NCBI GenBank assembly: GCA_015143295.1
Contig: CM026562.1
Location: forward strand, 1,054,001 to 1,118,000
Direction of reading: 5' to 3'
Length of the DNA stretch: 64,000 bases
DNA from: Tetracentron sinense
Taxonomy: Eukaryota > Streptophyta > Magnoliopsida > Trochodendrales > Trochodendraceae
Made by a program: the position numbers and the translations under genes. The notes under the pieces were generated by a model that saw only the letters and a list, made by a program, of their open reading frames with translations, searched no databases and was not told the DNA's origin. Positions 1-10,352 of the stretch are shown in pieces (within the stretch, counting starts at the first letter, position 1; each line of letters starts with the position of its first letter).

Positions 1-852
1 TTCTTTCTTGGACTTCAAATAAAACAAACTAAATAAGGAACCTTCATAAATCAAAGTAAGTATACTAAAGAACTTCTTAAAAAGTTTGGTATGGAAAATA
101 CTAAAACAATTGATACTCCTATAAGTACATCAACCAAATTAGATAAAGATGAAAATGGTAAAAGTGTTGATGAAAAGAAATATAGAGGCATGATAGGAAG
201 TCTACTATACCTAACTGCAAGCAGACTTGACATTATGTTTAGTGTATGCTTATGTGTTAGATTTCAATCTTATCCAAAAGAATCTCACCTAATTGCTATT
301 AAAAGAATCTTTAGATACTTGCTAGAATCAACTGATTTAGGACTTTGTTATCCAAAGAATACATCATTAGAATTAATAAGCTACTCATATGCAGACTTTG
401 CCAGATATAAAATTGATAGAAAAAGTACTAGTGGTACTTGTCACTTCCTAGGGTGCTGCTCCCTTGTTTCATGGTTTAGCAAGAAACAGAATTTTGTTGC
501 TCTATCGACAACTGAGGCTGAATATATAGCTGCTGGAAGCTGTTGTGCTCAAAATCTGTACATAAAACAACTTTGGGAAGATTATAAACTTTCTTATTCT
601 AATATTTCAATTAGATGTGACAATATAAGTGTCATATGTATGACTAAAAACCCTATTCAACACTCAAGAACTAAATATATAGAAATCAGATATCATTTTA
701 TTAGAGATCATGTATAAAATGAGGATGTTGTGCTGAAGTTTGTTGATACAAACAACCAACTTGCTGATATACTCACAAAACCCCTTCAACATGATAGGTT
801 TAGTACTTTAAGAAGAGAATTTGGCATAGGCAAGCTATCTGAAGTCTTATAA
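1..852 (+). pseudogene. Ty1/copia (Sirevirus A) pol 3' end: reverse transcriptase tail and RNase H
   Basis: This is the 3' end of a Ty1/copia polyprotein; the rest lies left of the window. The frame reads through the end of the RT domain (FFLGLQ near 1-18, KYTKELLKKFGM before 93), the RT-RNase H connection (SLLYLTASRLDI) and RNase H, with the hallmark ALSTTEAEY near 500-530, then LADILTKPL near 760-785, and ends at TAA 850-852. Two in-frame stops interrupt it, TAA at 34-36 and TAA at 715-717, so it is a pseudogene. Position and lineage fit a Sirevirus because a further ORF, multiplied polypurine tracts and an LTR follow on the same strand. Copia order (RT/RH last) is established knowledge; assignment to Sirevirus is inferred from the downstream structure. 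Confidence 0.9.
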
Positions 853-1084
853 TCTAAAAATGTGTAAAACCAAAGCTTAATATTCAAATGAAATCATCAT
901 AAAAGTAAAAGTTAAAAATCTGTAAAATTCAATAAAAATTATTGAAATATACTTTTAAATGATTAAGAATGGTTTAAAATGATTTACAATGAGTAATTGA
1001 TGTTTTAGAATGCGTGCTTAATGTTTAATGTATGGACAGTTGGATTTAGAAGAAATCTGAAAATTTCAGAACTTTTTCTTATAT

Positions 1085-1290
1085 CCATTCGATCTCTTCA
1101 GTGTCTTGATCGACTGGATGATGGATCCAGCCAATCAAATGAGGCTCGTGATCGACTGGATAGTGCAAAATTTTTATGCTAAAATCCTTATAAACTGCTT
1201 TTTCCTTCTATTTAGTCGATCACATAAGTGTTCTGATCGACTAGATGAGCAATCCAGTCGATCAGACAGGTCTTGTGATCGACTGGATAA
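1085..1290 (+). promoter_or_regulatory. Dyad-motif cluster between pol and the env-like ORF of Sirevirus A
   Basis: Within the otherwise AT-rich, gene-free spacer 853-1461, this stretch carries repeated copies of GATCGACTGGAT and its reverse complement ATCCAGTCGATC (for example at 1108, 1148, near 1217-1225, 1236, 1251 and 1277). The same motif forms regular arrays in the U3 part of this element's own LTR (4411-4820). I infer a regulatory role, for example a promoter for the downstream ORF, but no TATA box is obvious here. Confidence 0.5.
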
Positions 1291-1461
1291 TGAAATTTTT
1301 AGAAATTTTTTAATTAAAAACTCCAAAATCCCCAATCTTTTTATTCACTTTAAACTTTCTTTGTTTGCTGCTCTCATCCAACTCTTCCCTCCAAAACCTA
1401 TTTCACCATCTCCAAACCTCTAAATCTTTCCGGAATCAACTCCATCTCATTTCTGATTCAA

Positions 1462-3411
1462 ATGGCAAGAATGAAGACTGCTAAGGAAGGTTCAAGCCCT
1501 AAACGACAAAGAAGGTCAAGAAAAGCTCCTGTTGAAGAAGAAGCGCAAGCATCCTGCTTTAAGACAAGGAAGGCAGCCAAGAAATATAGAGACATCATCC
1601 AATCTTGTCCTATTGTCTACGGTAAGGTCCTTGATTCTACAATTCTAGAAGAGTGGGGCCTAGGTCACATCTGTGAGCTCTTCAAAGCTCTTGGATGGCT
1701 CCATCTCCTCCAATTCAAAGAACCAATGTATCCTGAATTAGTTAAACTTTTTTATTTACCTCTACTTCAGTCCTTCCACAAATTCTTTCACCTCTTATAT
1801 CTGTGGAAAGGACATTACCTTATCCATTGAAGTCCTCACTTCCATTCTATCTGTTCCAGCAAGGAGCATTGAATTATTTGCTTCCAAAGATTGGCCAATC
1901 CACCCTGGATTTGAGCTAATTGAAGCCTTAAAGCTTATCTGTTCTAACTCAGAAATTACTCAAGCCTCCTTTCCCACTCTCAACAGTTTGACTTTGGATG
2001 CTAGACTGATTCACCACATCTTATCATACAACATTCTTCCTAGAAAAGGTAGTAGAAGCTACCTCTCTTATTTTGATATGTTTCTCTTTTGGTGTGTCCT
2101 AACCACTCAATCTTTTGACCTATGTTATCTTGTTTTTCATAACATGGTTGAGTGTGTCTCTAAAAAGAATGCCTGTCTACCTTATGGACAGCTTCTCACT
2201 CTTGTATTCAAACATTTTGAATTGTCTTTCAACTCCACTCTAAAAGTCTTTCACCCTACCCATTATGACATTTACAGTCCAACAACTCTAGTCAAGATGG
2301 GATATCAGTGGAACAAAGAATTGCAAAAATGGTTTCCCAAATCCACTGCCTCTCACCCTTCTACCTCTGCTCCTGCTCCTTCATCTCTTCCACCCCATTC
2401 TGATCCTACTTTGGATTACTCTCTCCCTACTGATCCTCCCATGGATCAATCCCTTTATTCCATCTCTCCTGTTCAGTCTCCAGCCAGAGCTTCTCCTATC
2501 TCTCCTCATTATTCTCCCTTCAGGGCTTCCACCCCTCACTTTGAGGTTGGTGGTTCTTCTGCTCAACCTGAACCCCATCTTAGACCTTGCATTTCTAATG
2601 ACGCCTTGAGTTTGATGATGAGTAAGCTGGACTCCTTAAGCACTGGGATGCTGAGCTTCCAAGCTGAGATGAGAGAGAGAATGGAGAATCAAGAAGCTCA
2701 AGCTACTGGATTGCAAACTGAAGTCAGGGACAGACTTGCATACCTTGAGGGATCATCTGCTGACTTCAGAGCTGAGATGAGAGAGAGGATCTCCACAGTT
2801 GAATCCTCCCTAGTTGCCATTCATACTAATTTGAGAGAGAGAGCTGATGCAACATATTCTATTTTAGGGACTGTTAACATGGACACCTCAGTCACCAAAA
2901 ATAGAGTTGACACAATCACTTCACTTCTTCAGAGATTGGAAGCAGATCAAATGGAAGAGTTCATGAAGCTTGGAAAGGTTGCAGTTGTGATCCAAGTGCA
3001 AGTAGAGTCTTCAGCCCTTCAGATGAAGACCCAAGGGAAGCTGCTACTGGATATGGCTGAACAAGACTCCTTGTTAGCCACCATTATCTTGAGAGCCACA
3101 GCTGAACTTAAGAAGATCAACAACTTCTTGGTCAACTTGACTACTGGATCCTCCCAAGCCCCTCCTTCTCAAACCCCTTCTCAAGATCCATCTTCTCAAT
3201 CCAAAGGCAAACAACCCATGAAGATAGAAGAACCCCTTCTAAAGGTGATTCCAAGGGTGCTCCTATCATTTCTCTTCCCTCCTCGGATGAAGACAGAAAT
3301 CCAACCTCCTCTTCTGATTTAGATGACTCCCTAGATAGCTCAAGCAGTGATGAAGATTCTCTCTTCATGGCAATCAAAAAGAACAAGAAGGACAAGAAGA
3401 AGACCTCTTAA
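1462..3411 (+). pseudogene. Post-pol 'env-like' ORF of Sirevirus A (putative plant transposon protein domain)
   Basis: The start ATG at 1462 opens a product with a basic N-terminus (SPKRQRRSRK, nuclear-localisation-like). Next comes a region resembling the 'putative plant transposon protein' domain (YRDIIQSCPIVYGK, EEWGLGHICELFKALGW, then SILSVPARSIELF and LPYGQLLTLVFKHFE), and a Pro/Ser-rich linker (about 2350-2560). A long predicted coiled coil with repeated EMRERM/EVRDRL heptads spans about 2600-3120, followed by an acidic Ser/Asp stretch and a Lys-rich tail ending at TAA 3409-3411. Two frameshifts break it, near 1745 (T-rich run) and near 3235. I see no signal peptide or membrane segment. 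A second copy lies at 6343-7616. Sireviruses are known to carry an ORF here, traditionally called env-like; that label is not supported by the features visible in this copy. Confidence 0.75.
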
Positions 3412-3480
3412 GCTGTTTTTTCTTTTTTTTTTCTGTTTTTTTTTCTTTGTTGTTTTTTATGTTTTCTTTTTATGTTGACA

Positions 3481-3876
3481 AGGGGGAGAAAGTATTGGAA
3501 TGAAATGTATGTTTGGAATGTATGGATGTTTTGAAATGTATGAGATGTATTTTTCTCAACATATGAAATACATGATTTTTTTTGGATATACCTCTCTTTA
3601 TGTTATCATACTTTAATTCAACTTAGAATATCATGGAACTTCTCTTGATTCTGATAAATGAAATAAATTCTCTTTATGGAACTTCTCTTGGTATTTAAAA
3701 GAAAAATCTAAAAGATTTCCTTTGTGGAACTTCTCTTAGTTCCAACTTACTATTTTTTTCTTATATGCACATGCTTAGGGGGAGCTCTCCTCCAAATTTT
3801 TATGAAAAGTATATGTTGAGGGAGAGCTTAACCCATCTCATTCCATTATTTGTGTCATCATCAAAAAAGGGGAGAC
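3481..3876 (+). other. Multiplied polypurine tracts of Sirevirus A
   Basis: Four purine tracts precede the LTR: AGGGGGAG at 3481-3488, AGGGGGAG at 3777-3784, AGGGAGAG near 3819, and AAAAAAGGGGAGA ending at 3875 directly before the LTR. Polypurine tracts prime plus-strand DNA synthesis. Multiplication of the tract is a reported Sirevirus trait. The same four-fold arrangement recurs in element B. Confidence 0.75.
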
Positions 3877-5606
3877 TATTATCCTAAAGGTTACAACCAT
3901 ATGACCTTCAATGTTTTAATGATAACATAAATAATGAAATGACTCTTGTAATACTAATATCTTCCATTAGCAACTTTTTCCACAGTATTCAAGAGATAAA
4001 GAAGTGATTTCAAGCAAAACTCAAGAACCTTCAGTGAAAAAGACCAAGTCAAAGCATGATGACAATTCCAAATCAAAGCTTTAACATATTTAACTATAAG
4101 CAAAAATGATTCTGGAAGATTGTCTTGAAGGCACTGCTATTGAAGACCATAGAAGCAAAATGATCAACTCCATCAAGGTCTAAGTTTAGGTAGTCAGTGG
4201 TCTGTCTAGGATTTCTTGTAAAAATCCTTAGTGATGATTTGGTAAAAAGCTCAAAATACCTTAGATTGACCATAGGTCCCTTGAATAAATATAAAAATAT
4301 GATTAAGGACCTTAAAACATGATCATTTTACTCATAAAGGTTAAGTACAAAACCTTAGAATCAAATCCTATCTTAAAGGTTTTGAAAATTGATTCTACAA
4401 ATAAAAATGGTCTATCCAGTCGATTAGATAGACCATCCAGCCGATTAGGCAGACCATCCAGTCGATCAGGTAAGCCCTGTGATCGACTAGATAGAACAAA
4501 TTTTTTTAAAATTTGTCTGCATGTACTGATCAAGTTGGAATTCCTTGTGAATCCATTTTAGATCATTCAAAAGATCATTATGAGATGTTAATCATGTTTT
4601 ATTAATGGCTTAAAAGATTTTGGAAATCGTGCAAATCATTAAAATCCAAGTAAACCAAAATCTGCTATCCAGCTGATCTGGTGGACCATCTAGTCGATCA
4701 GGAGGTCCATCCAGTCGATCAACTCACAAAAAATTGGTTTTTGCTATCCAGCCGATCGGGACTTTGATCTAGGTGATCTGGTGACATCCAGCCGATGAGA
4801 AGACCATTGTGATCGACTGAATAGCTCAGAAAAATCTGAGACCCGTAATTAATGTTCAATGACTATATTTATAACGGGTGATTTTTCTTTAAATGCTCAT
4901 CAACGGTGATAAATTCTGGATCACTATAAATATAAATGATTTTTGACAGATCTAAGGACAATAACACTCACTTTTACACTGTTATATTGATCAATCATTC
5001 TCTTAAACTAAAAATCCCAATCCTGAGGAAACGATACTCTGTTTTTCTCCTTTAGCTAAAATCCAGATAATTTCTTGAGAGATTTTTAGAGTGAGCTATT
5101 CTAATCAAATCTAACTCGTAAGGAGTTTTTATTTTGGATTGTTAAAACTAAAAATCTTTATTCTTCAGTTAGTTAAGAATCTGCGTGTTCTTGCAAAGTG
5201 AAGCAGCTGCTTCGATTTAGTCAGAGAGGGTTGTGCTCTGACTGTGTAAAGTTCTATCCTGACCCAAAGAGAGATTGTATGGTTGCATCTCAGCCAGAAG
5301 AGAGATTGTTAAAGGTTTAAGCTTTACCTGTGAAGGAGTTTGTACGATCAAGGATCGTAGTGGAACCTTTTGCGGGTTGCAGATGTGAGGAGTAGGCTGG
5401 AGATAGCCGAACCTCGATAACAAACTGAGTTTGCACTTCTTTATTTCTCTCCTCTATCTCTTAAAATAATTGGTTGTTAAATTTCTATATCAACTGTTAG
5501 CTGTATTTCCCTTTGATTTTCAAATTCCGCACTTAAGGGTAAACAAATTTTTATATCTGTCATTGACCCTATTCACCCCCCCTTTAGAGTCCATATCTGG
5601 GCAACA
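3877..5606 (+). repeat. Sirevirus A 3' LTR
   Basis: The LTR starts right after the terminal polypurine tract with TATTATCCTAAAGGTTACAA, parallel to TGTTAGCCTCAAGGTTACAA in LTR B, so the canonical TG has decayed to TA. It ends at ...TGGGCAACA (5606) after a CCCTATTCACCCCCCC run that LTR B shares. A TATAAATA box lies at about 4925-4932, and a dyad array sits upstream of it. Length is about 1.73 kb. The matching 5' LTR would be outside the window. Confidence 0.8.
4411..4820 (+). promoter_or_regulatory. U3 dyad array of Sirevirus A (about 21-bp period)
   Basis: Copies of ATCCAGTCGATC-type units start at 4414, 4435 and 4456 (exactly 21 bp apart), and again at 4667, 4688 and 4709 (21 bp apart). 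Inverted copies of the GATCGACT form follow each block (near 4480 and 4810). The array lies 100-500 bp upstream of the LTR TATA box. Repeated palindromic, CpG-containing motifs in the LTR are a described Sirevirus feature; the exact spacing is read directly here. Confidence 0.7.
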
Positions 5607-6340
5607 GAGATAAGGAGTGCAAACACCAAGACTTTGTTCACGAGGTTCGACAACTTGTCTAAGTTCCCGCCTTTCAGCTTCCCATTTTAAGGATTCTCTC
5701 GATTTTACTTGCATAAGCTTCTTCACCGGGTGAAGCTCAAACCTCTACAATCCCTTGCAGGCTAAGATACCACATTTACAATCCCTTCCAGGATAGGATA
5801 CCACCTTTACAATCTCCTTTCATAGGTTGAGATCATAACCTTCAACGCAAGAGAACACCCTTTCTTGATTTCACAAAGTTATCCGGCTTCACAGACAAGA
5901 ATCCATGATTCTTGATTTCGCTCAATACAAAGTGTGATTTGATTTGAATCCAAATATAAAGGCTCCTTGATGAGCTGAATAAGATTGAAATACACGCTCT
6001 AAAAATCTCTCAAAAGATTTGGAGTTGAAAGCTCAAATTAAAGAGATTGTGATTTCTAAGTTTTTAACGTATGATCTTGATGAGAGTTGAAAACAACTAA
6101 GGATTTGATCAATAATGATTCAAGAGTTGTTAAAAGGTTGTTTGATGTTCATAAATGAACTCAATTTATAGTTGAGCATTCAATCTAGCCATTGGGAACT
6201 CATTAATTGTGAAAATGGCCATTAAAAATTAGCCATTATGAGTGTTCCCACAGGTTTCTGTCGACGAATGGTATTCCCATCCTTTGAACCGTCGACGGTT
6301 CATGGGACATAAAGTTTAAAAACTTTCTGTCACCTTAACC
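5607..6340 (-). repeat. Truncated inverted Sirevirus-type LTR between elements A and B
   Basis: The reverse complement aligns with LTR B: GTGTTTGCACT, GAACGT/GAACCTCG, GGGAAGCT and the TATA region CTATAAATTGAGTTCATT all match in order. It runs from the U5 side (5607) through a minus-strand TATA box near 6164-6170 to a perfect 18-bp palindrome TGAACCGTCGACGGTTCA at 6285-6302. It lacks about 150 bp of U5 at one end and most of U3 at the other. It abuts LTR A directly on the left and the env-like fragment of B on the right, so it marks a rearrangement or nested insertion. Confidence 0.75.
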
Positions 6341-6342
6341 CA

Positions 6343-7517
6343 GTGATAAGGAATACCTCACTCTTCCTGCTAGGTTAATCCACCACATTATAACTTATGA
6401 TCTTATCCCTAGAGTCGGTGGTAGGGAATACCTGACATATTTTGATGTCTTCCTAATGTGGTGCATCCTCACAACAAAACTCATGGATCTTCCATACATT
6501 ATTGTAGATACTATGTATGACGCTATGAAGAGGAAGTCCGGATGTCTTCCTTATGGACAAGCTCTCACACTCCTTTTCAAACATTTTGAAGTCCCTCTTG
6601 ACTCATATGACATGGTTAAAGCCTCACCCAGTGAATTCTACAAGAGGACTACCATCTTAAAAATAGGATTCATATGGGATGATACAAGAAAAGAATGGGT
6701 ATCTAAACCTCCCACTTCTGAGACCTTCACTTCTATTCCTCATGTTTCTGAGGCAGCTAATCAGCCTTCCATTCCTATTCCTGCTAATACTTTAGCTGGT
6801 CCTTCATCTTTCACTGCCATTCCTTCTGACATTCCATCTTCATCAACGGCAGTAGCAGAGTATCTCTCCCCTCCATCTCCAGGGCAGTCCTCACCAGAAA
6901 GAGAGGACCCATTTCTTAGAGATGAGGCTGGACCATCTCATCTGTGCCCCCAGAGACCTTCATTTGATGAAGACTTTATGAGTTTGCTGATGGGAAATAT
7001 AGACTCCATGAGTTCTAGCATGGTCAGTTTTCAGACTGAAGTCCGAGAGAGATTGAGTACTCTTGAGACTAGAGTAGATAGCATCCAGTTTGAGATGAGA
7101 ATGAAAGTTGAGGCAGCGGATCCCCGACTAGAGGAGATCAGCATTGCTGGGGATGTGGTGAAGACCATAGTTGACTCTATTCTCTCCTTGATTGAGAGAA
7201 AGGTAGTGGATGACTTAGAGTAAAGCTTGAAGCTTAGTGCTGATGTTTCTTATCTTAGAGGTAGAGTTGATGCAGTTGATCAGTCAGCTAGAGGTCAGGC
7301 ATCCATACTCCAGCAGGTAGCTTCCTTGATGGGTACTCAGGCCCCTATTATCCATCAGATGGCCACTCAAGTCAACGAGCTTACTCTTGCCTCGATGAGT
7401 GCTCCTTTGAGTTCCTCGGGTATTCCAGAACCTAGGGAGATCCCTATTTCAGTTGTTCTATTAGCATTTGAGGCACCTATAGCCTCCAAGGAACCCATTA
7501 TCACCACTCTCGACTCC

Positions 7518-7551
<34 letters not shown>

Positions 7552-7616
7552 CCCCCTCTCAAGGAGCAAAGAAAATGAGCTTAGTAAGCAAGAAGACAAA
7601 GAAGACTCGAGATTGA
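6343..7616 (+). pseudogene. Post-pol 'env-like' ORF of Sirevirus B, 5'-truncated
   Basis: This is a second copy of the protein described at 1462-3411. It enters in the middle of the domain (LPARLIHHIITYDLIP, EYLTYFDVF, CLPYGQALTLLFKHFE), then has the Pro/Ser linker and coiled coil (TEVRERLSTLETRVDSI). The tail has an 11-residue Asp run encoded by a (GAT)n microsatellite at about 7518-7550, then a Lys-rich end (KKMSLVSKKTKKTRD). One in-frame TAA at 7221-7223 interrupts it. The 5' part is missing at the junction with the inverted LTR. No transmembrane segment is visible here either. Confidence 0.7.
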
Positions 7617-7686
7617 GTTAGAGAGAGAAGAAGAAGGAAAATGAAGACCTCCTTTGTAGCTTTTATGTATTTTTTTGATGATGACA

Positions 7687-8118
7687 AGGGGGAAAAGAAT
7701 TTAGGAAATGAATTGAATTTATTTATCTTTTTGTGAAAAATACGTTTTGTTATGAAATGAATGATGTACATGCAAATATTTTTTGTGAATGAAAGATGAC
7801 TTTTTCATTACATGTGTCTCATTTCCCATCTTTTGATGTTATAACTTGTTATTTGCAAGACTTGGCTTCATGCACCTAAAATTGCTTGTCATGAATATTT
7901 TTAATATTTCTTTTGGTATCATGACCTTAAATTTATATTTTTTGGTTTCATGAACTTAAATTGTCTAAACTATGCAAAATAAAATAAACATATCAAAATT
8001 ATTTATGTGCATATATTTAGGGGGAGCTAACCTCAAAATTTTTGATGAAATCATTTATTGAGGGGGAGCTTATTCTCATTTCATTGCATTATTATGTCAT
8101 CATCAAAAAGGGGAAGGT
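7687..8118 (+). other. Multiplied polypurine tracts of Sirevirus B
   Basis: AGGGGGAA at 7687-7694, AGGGGGAG at 8019-8026, AGGGGGAG at 8061-8068 and AAAAAGGGGAAGG at 8106-8117 precede the LTR. They repeat the spacing seen in element A: one tract right after the ORF, two about 40 bp apart, then the terminal one. Confidence 0.75.
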
Positions 8119-9663
8119 TGTTAGCCTCAAGGTTACAACCTTGGGTACCCTAATTAATTTTGATGATAACACAATAATGAAATGTCTATTGTGCTACTAA
8201 TGTTTTACCAAGTGTTTATAAAATTCAGATTACGAGAACATTAACACATAACTCAAGGCATGCAGCATGACTCAAGGCAAACCAAAATTGATCTACACAT
8301 GCAATGCCTTCAACCATATGCAAGCTATCAAAAGATTGTTCAATTCGAAGCCAAAAATTAAAATGAAGATATCATGATCATAACCAAAGTCCAAGTCGGA
8401 TTATCAAGAAGAATGAAGAATCATAAAGACAAAGTCAAAACTGAAGATCCAAGATCAAGTTGAAGACCGACTCTTAAGAAGCCTAAGTGTTTTATTTTTC
8501 ATTTTAAAGAAATTCTAGGACTTGTGTACGAAGTCCTCAGAGTATGGTAAGTTGAATGCTCAAATACTTAGATTGACTATAAAAGCCTAAGACATATATT
8601 GGATATCATTCTAAGGCTCTAGAAAATCATGAAAAACATGTTAAATATAAGCTAAAAGACCTAGGAATTCATTCCCATCATTAATATGAAAAATCAAAGT
8701 TATAAATCTGATTTCGTCGACGAAATTACAAGGCAACCCTAAATTCGGTGACGAAACTGCCACAAGAACTGCCATTGATCTCGGAGACGAAATGAGTTGG
8801 GCATCCCAATCTCGTCGACGAAATCATCTGGGAAGCTTGTAAATGCCTGTAACGGCTACTTTTTAAACGATTATTTTGGCATTAAATGTTTCCCCAACGG
8901 CTAAAATGAATTGAGAACTATAAATTGAGTTCATTTATGAACTGCCAAGAACTCTTGAATAACTATTGAACTACCCAAGATCAAATCTTTAATTTTCATC
9001 AATTCTCACCAAGTTTTTCATCGCACATATCATTTTGAGAAACCTAGAAATCCCCAATCTCATTTGAGTCATTCAACTCCTATTCTTTGAGAGATTTATA
9101 GAGTATTGATTGTCAATCTTATCTAGCTCATATTAGGAGCCTTATTTCGGATTCAAATCCAAACATCAAAGTTTAAAAGAGAAGTCAAGAATCATTGGGA
9201 TTCTTGCATTGAAGTGTAACTTCGAAAGTCAAGAGAGGGTTGTGCTCTTGCAAAGTATGGTCTAATCCTTACTGGCAAAAGGATTGTGAAGGTCTATCCT
9301 TGTCTGGAAGAAGAATTGTAAATGTTTGGTCACTACTTGTAAAGTGGACTAAGTCTAGGGAGGATTGTTCCATTGCAAGGTCTAGACTTCACCCAAAAGA
9401 AATCTTGAGATTGAGTAAAATCGTGATGAATCCTTGAAGCGGGAAGCTCAAAGGCAAGGACGTAGGTGGGTTGCCGAACGTCGAGAAAAATATCTTGTGT
9501 TTGCACTATCTATCTCTCTACTTTACTTTTCTTTATTGTTTAAATTTAGAATTGCTAGTTGCATTCCCTTTGTAATTTTAATTAAACAAAAAGAGAATAA
9601 GTTAGAATTTAAATTTGCCAAGACCCTATTCACCCCCCCTCTAGGGTCAATACTTGGGCAATA
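8119..9663 (+). repeat. Sirevirus B 3' LTR
   Basis: It starts TGTTAGCCTCAAGGTTACAA after the terminal polypurine tract and ends near ...CTTGGGCAATA at 9663, after the same CCCTATTCACCCCCCC block as LTR A. The TATA box (CTATAAATTGAG) is at about 8918-8929, with a palindrome array upstream. Length is about 1.55 kb. The right edge lies directly against an F-box gene fragment. Confidence 0.8.
8711..8824 (+). promoter_or_regulatory. U3 palindrome array of Sirevirus B (about 32-bp period)
   Basis: A perfect 16-bp palindrome ATTTCGTCGACGAAAT lies at 8711-8726. Near-copies start at about 8743, 8778 and 8809 (spacings 32, 35 and 31 bp, about three helical turns). The array ends roughly 95 bp upstream of the LTR TATA box. 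The core GTCGAC is shared with the inverted LTR (6285-6302). Confidence 0.7.
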
Positions 9664-10070
9664 GGGACATGGAAAGCGGGAAATTCAGAGTCATACCACA
9701 TCCACAAGGTCTACATAAAGGAATCGAGAGGTTTTTAGCAGAAATTAAAGACTTTTTATGCATATCACAATTTGGAGCAGATTTGGTCGATGAGATGGTG
9801 ATGGACATATGGATGTTGAAAGACTACGATAATCACGTATGGGTAAAAGAATACCGGATTAATTTCAGTAGCATGAATGGTTTTGTGCCTTGGCATTCAA
9901 CTTATCCTCGATACTATCGGGATGGAGAAATATTATTTGAGACGGAGGATCTACATCGACTGGACTACTATAACATCCAAAGCGGAAGTTTTAGGACTGT
10001 GATGATTTTGGAAGATAATTGGTTTCTTGTCTTATATAGGGAGAGTTTATTCTCACTTAGAAGCATATAG
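9664..10070 (+). pseudogene. F-box protein, 3' half (F-box-associated domain)
   Basis: The reading frame encodes the C-terminal part of an F-box-associated (FBA) domain: SGKFRVIPHP, then VDEMVMDIWMLKDYDNHVWV, then a GEILFETEDLHRLDYYN strand and a final SFRTVMILEDNWFLVLYRES, stop at 10068-10070. F-box proteins are substrate receptors of SCF ubiquitin ligases, and the FBA region binds the target. The N-terminal F-box and first half of the FBA domain are absent because the LTR of Sirevirus B joins at the start of this frame. A second copy of its last residues and 3' flank lies at 13396-13580, so the locus probably held a small F-box cluster. The exact family member is not identifiable. Confidence 0.75.
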
Positions 10071-10352
10071 ATAAATTACTTCTTTGGTTCTTATTTTGAT
10101 ATCTTATGGGTGAATTGTGAATTGGAAGCCTGTTATATTTACAAAATATGTTGGGTAATACCAGCTCCATTTTCTTTTAAATTTACTTTCTTCGACGAAA
10201 AGACCAAAGACCTATGTTATTGACTTCCATTAGAGGAAGGCACACAAACATGTCCAATTAAAAAAAAAAGCGTGGTGCTAACATTATTCAAATATGTTTT
10301 TTTTTTTTCCTGCATTTTTAGATAAACGATGTTTATATAATGTTTTATTTTC
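10031..10352 (+). repeat. F-box gene 3' end and downstream flank, copy 1
   Basis: From TATAGGGAGAGTTTATTCTC to the MITE edge, this matches 13396-13580 in order. Copy 1 has about 150 bp more between ACAAAATATGT and the T-rich run. It carries the MITE at 10353-10874 that copy 2 lacks. Confidence 0.8.

Noticed and set aside
1462-3411. True retroviral envelope protein
   Set aside because: No signal peptide, membrane anchor or cysteine pattern is visible; the architecture is coiled coil plus charged segments.
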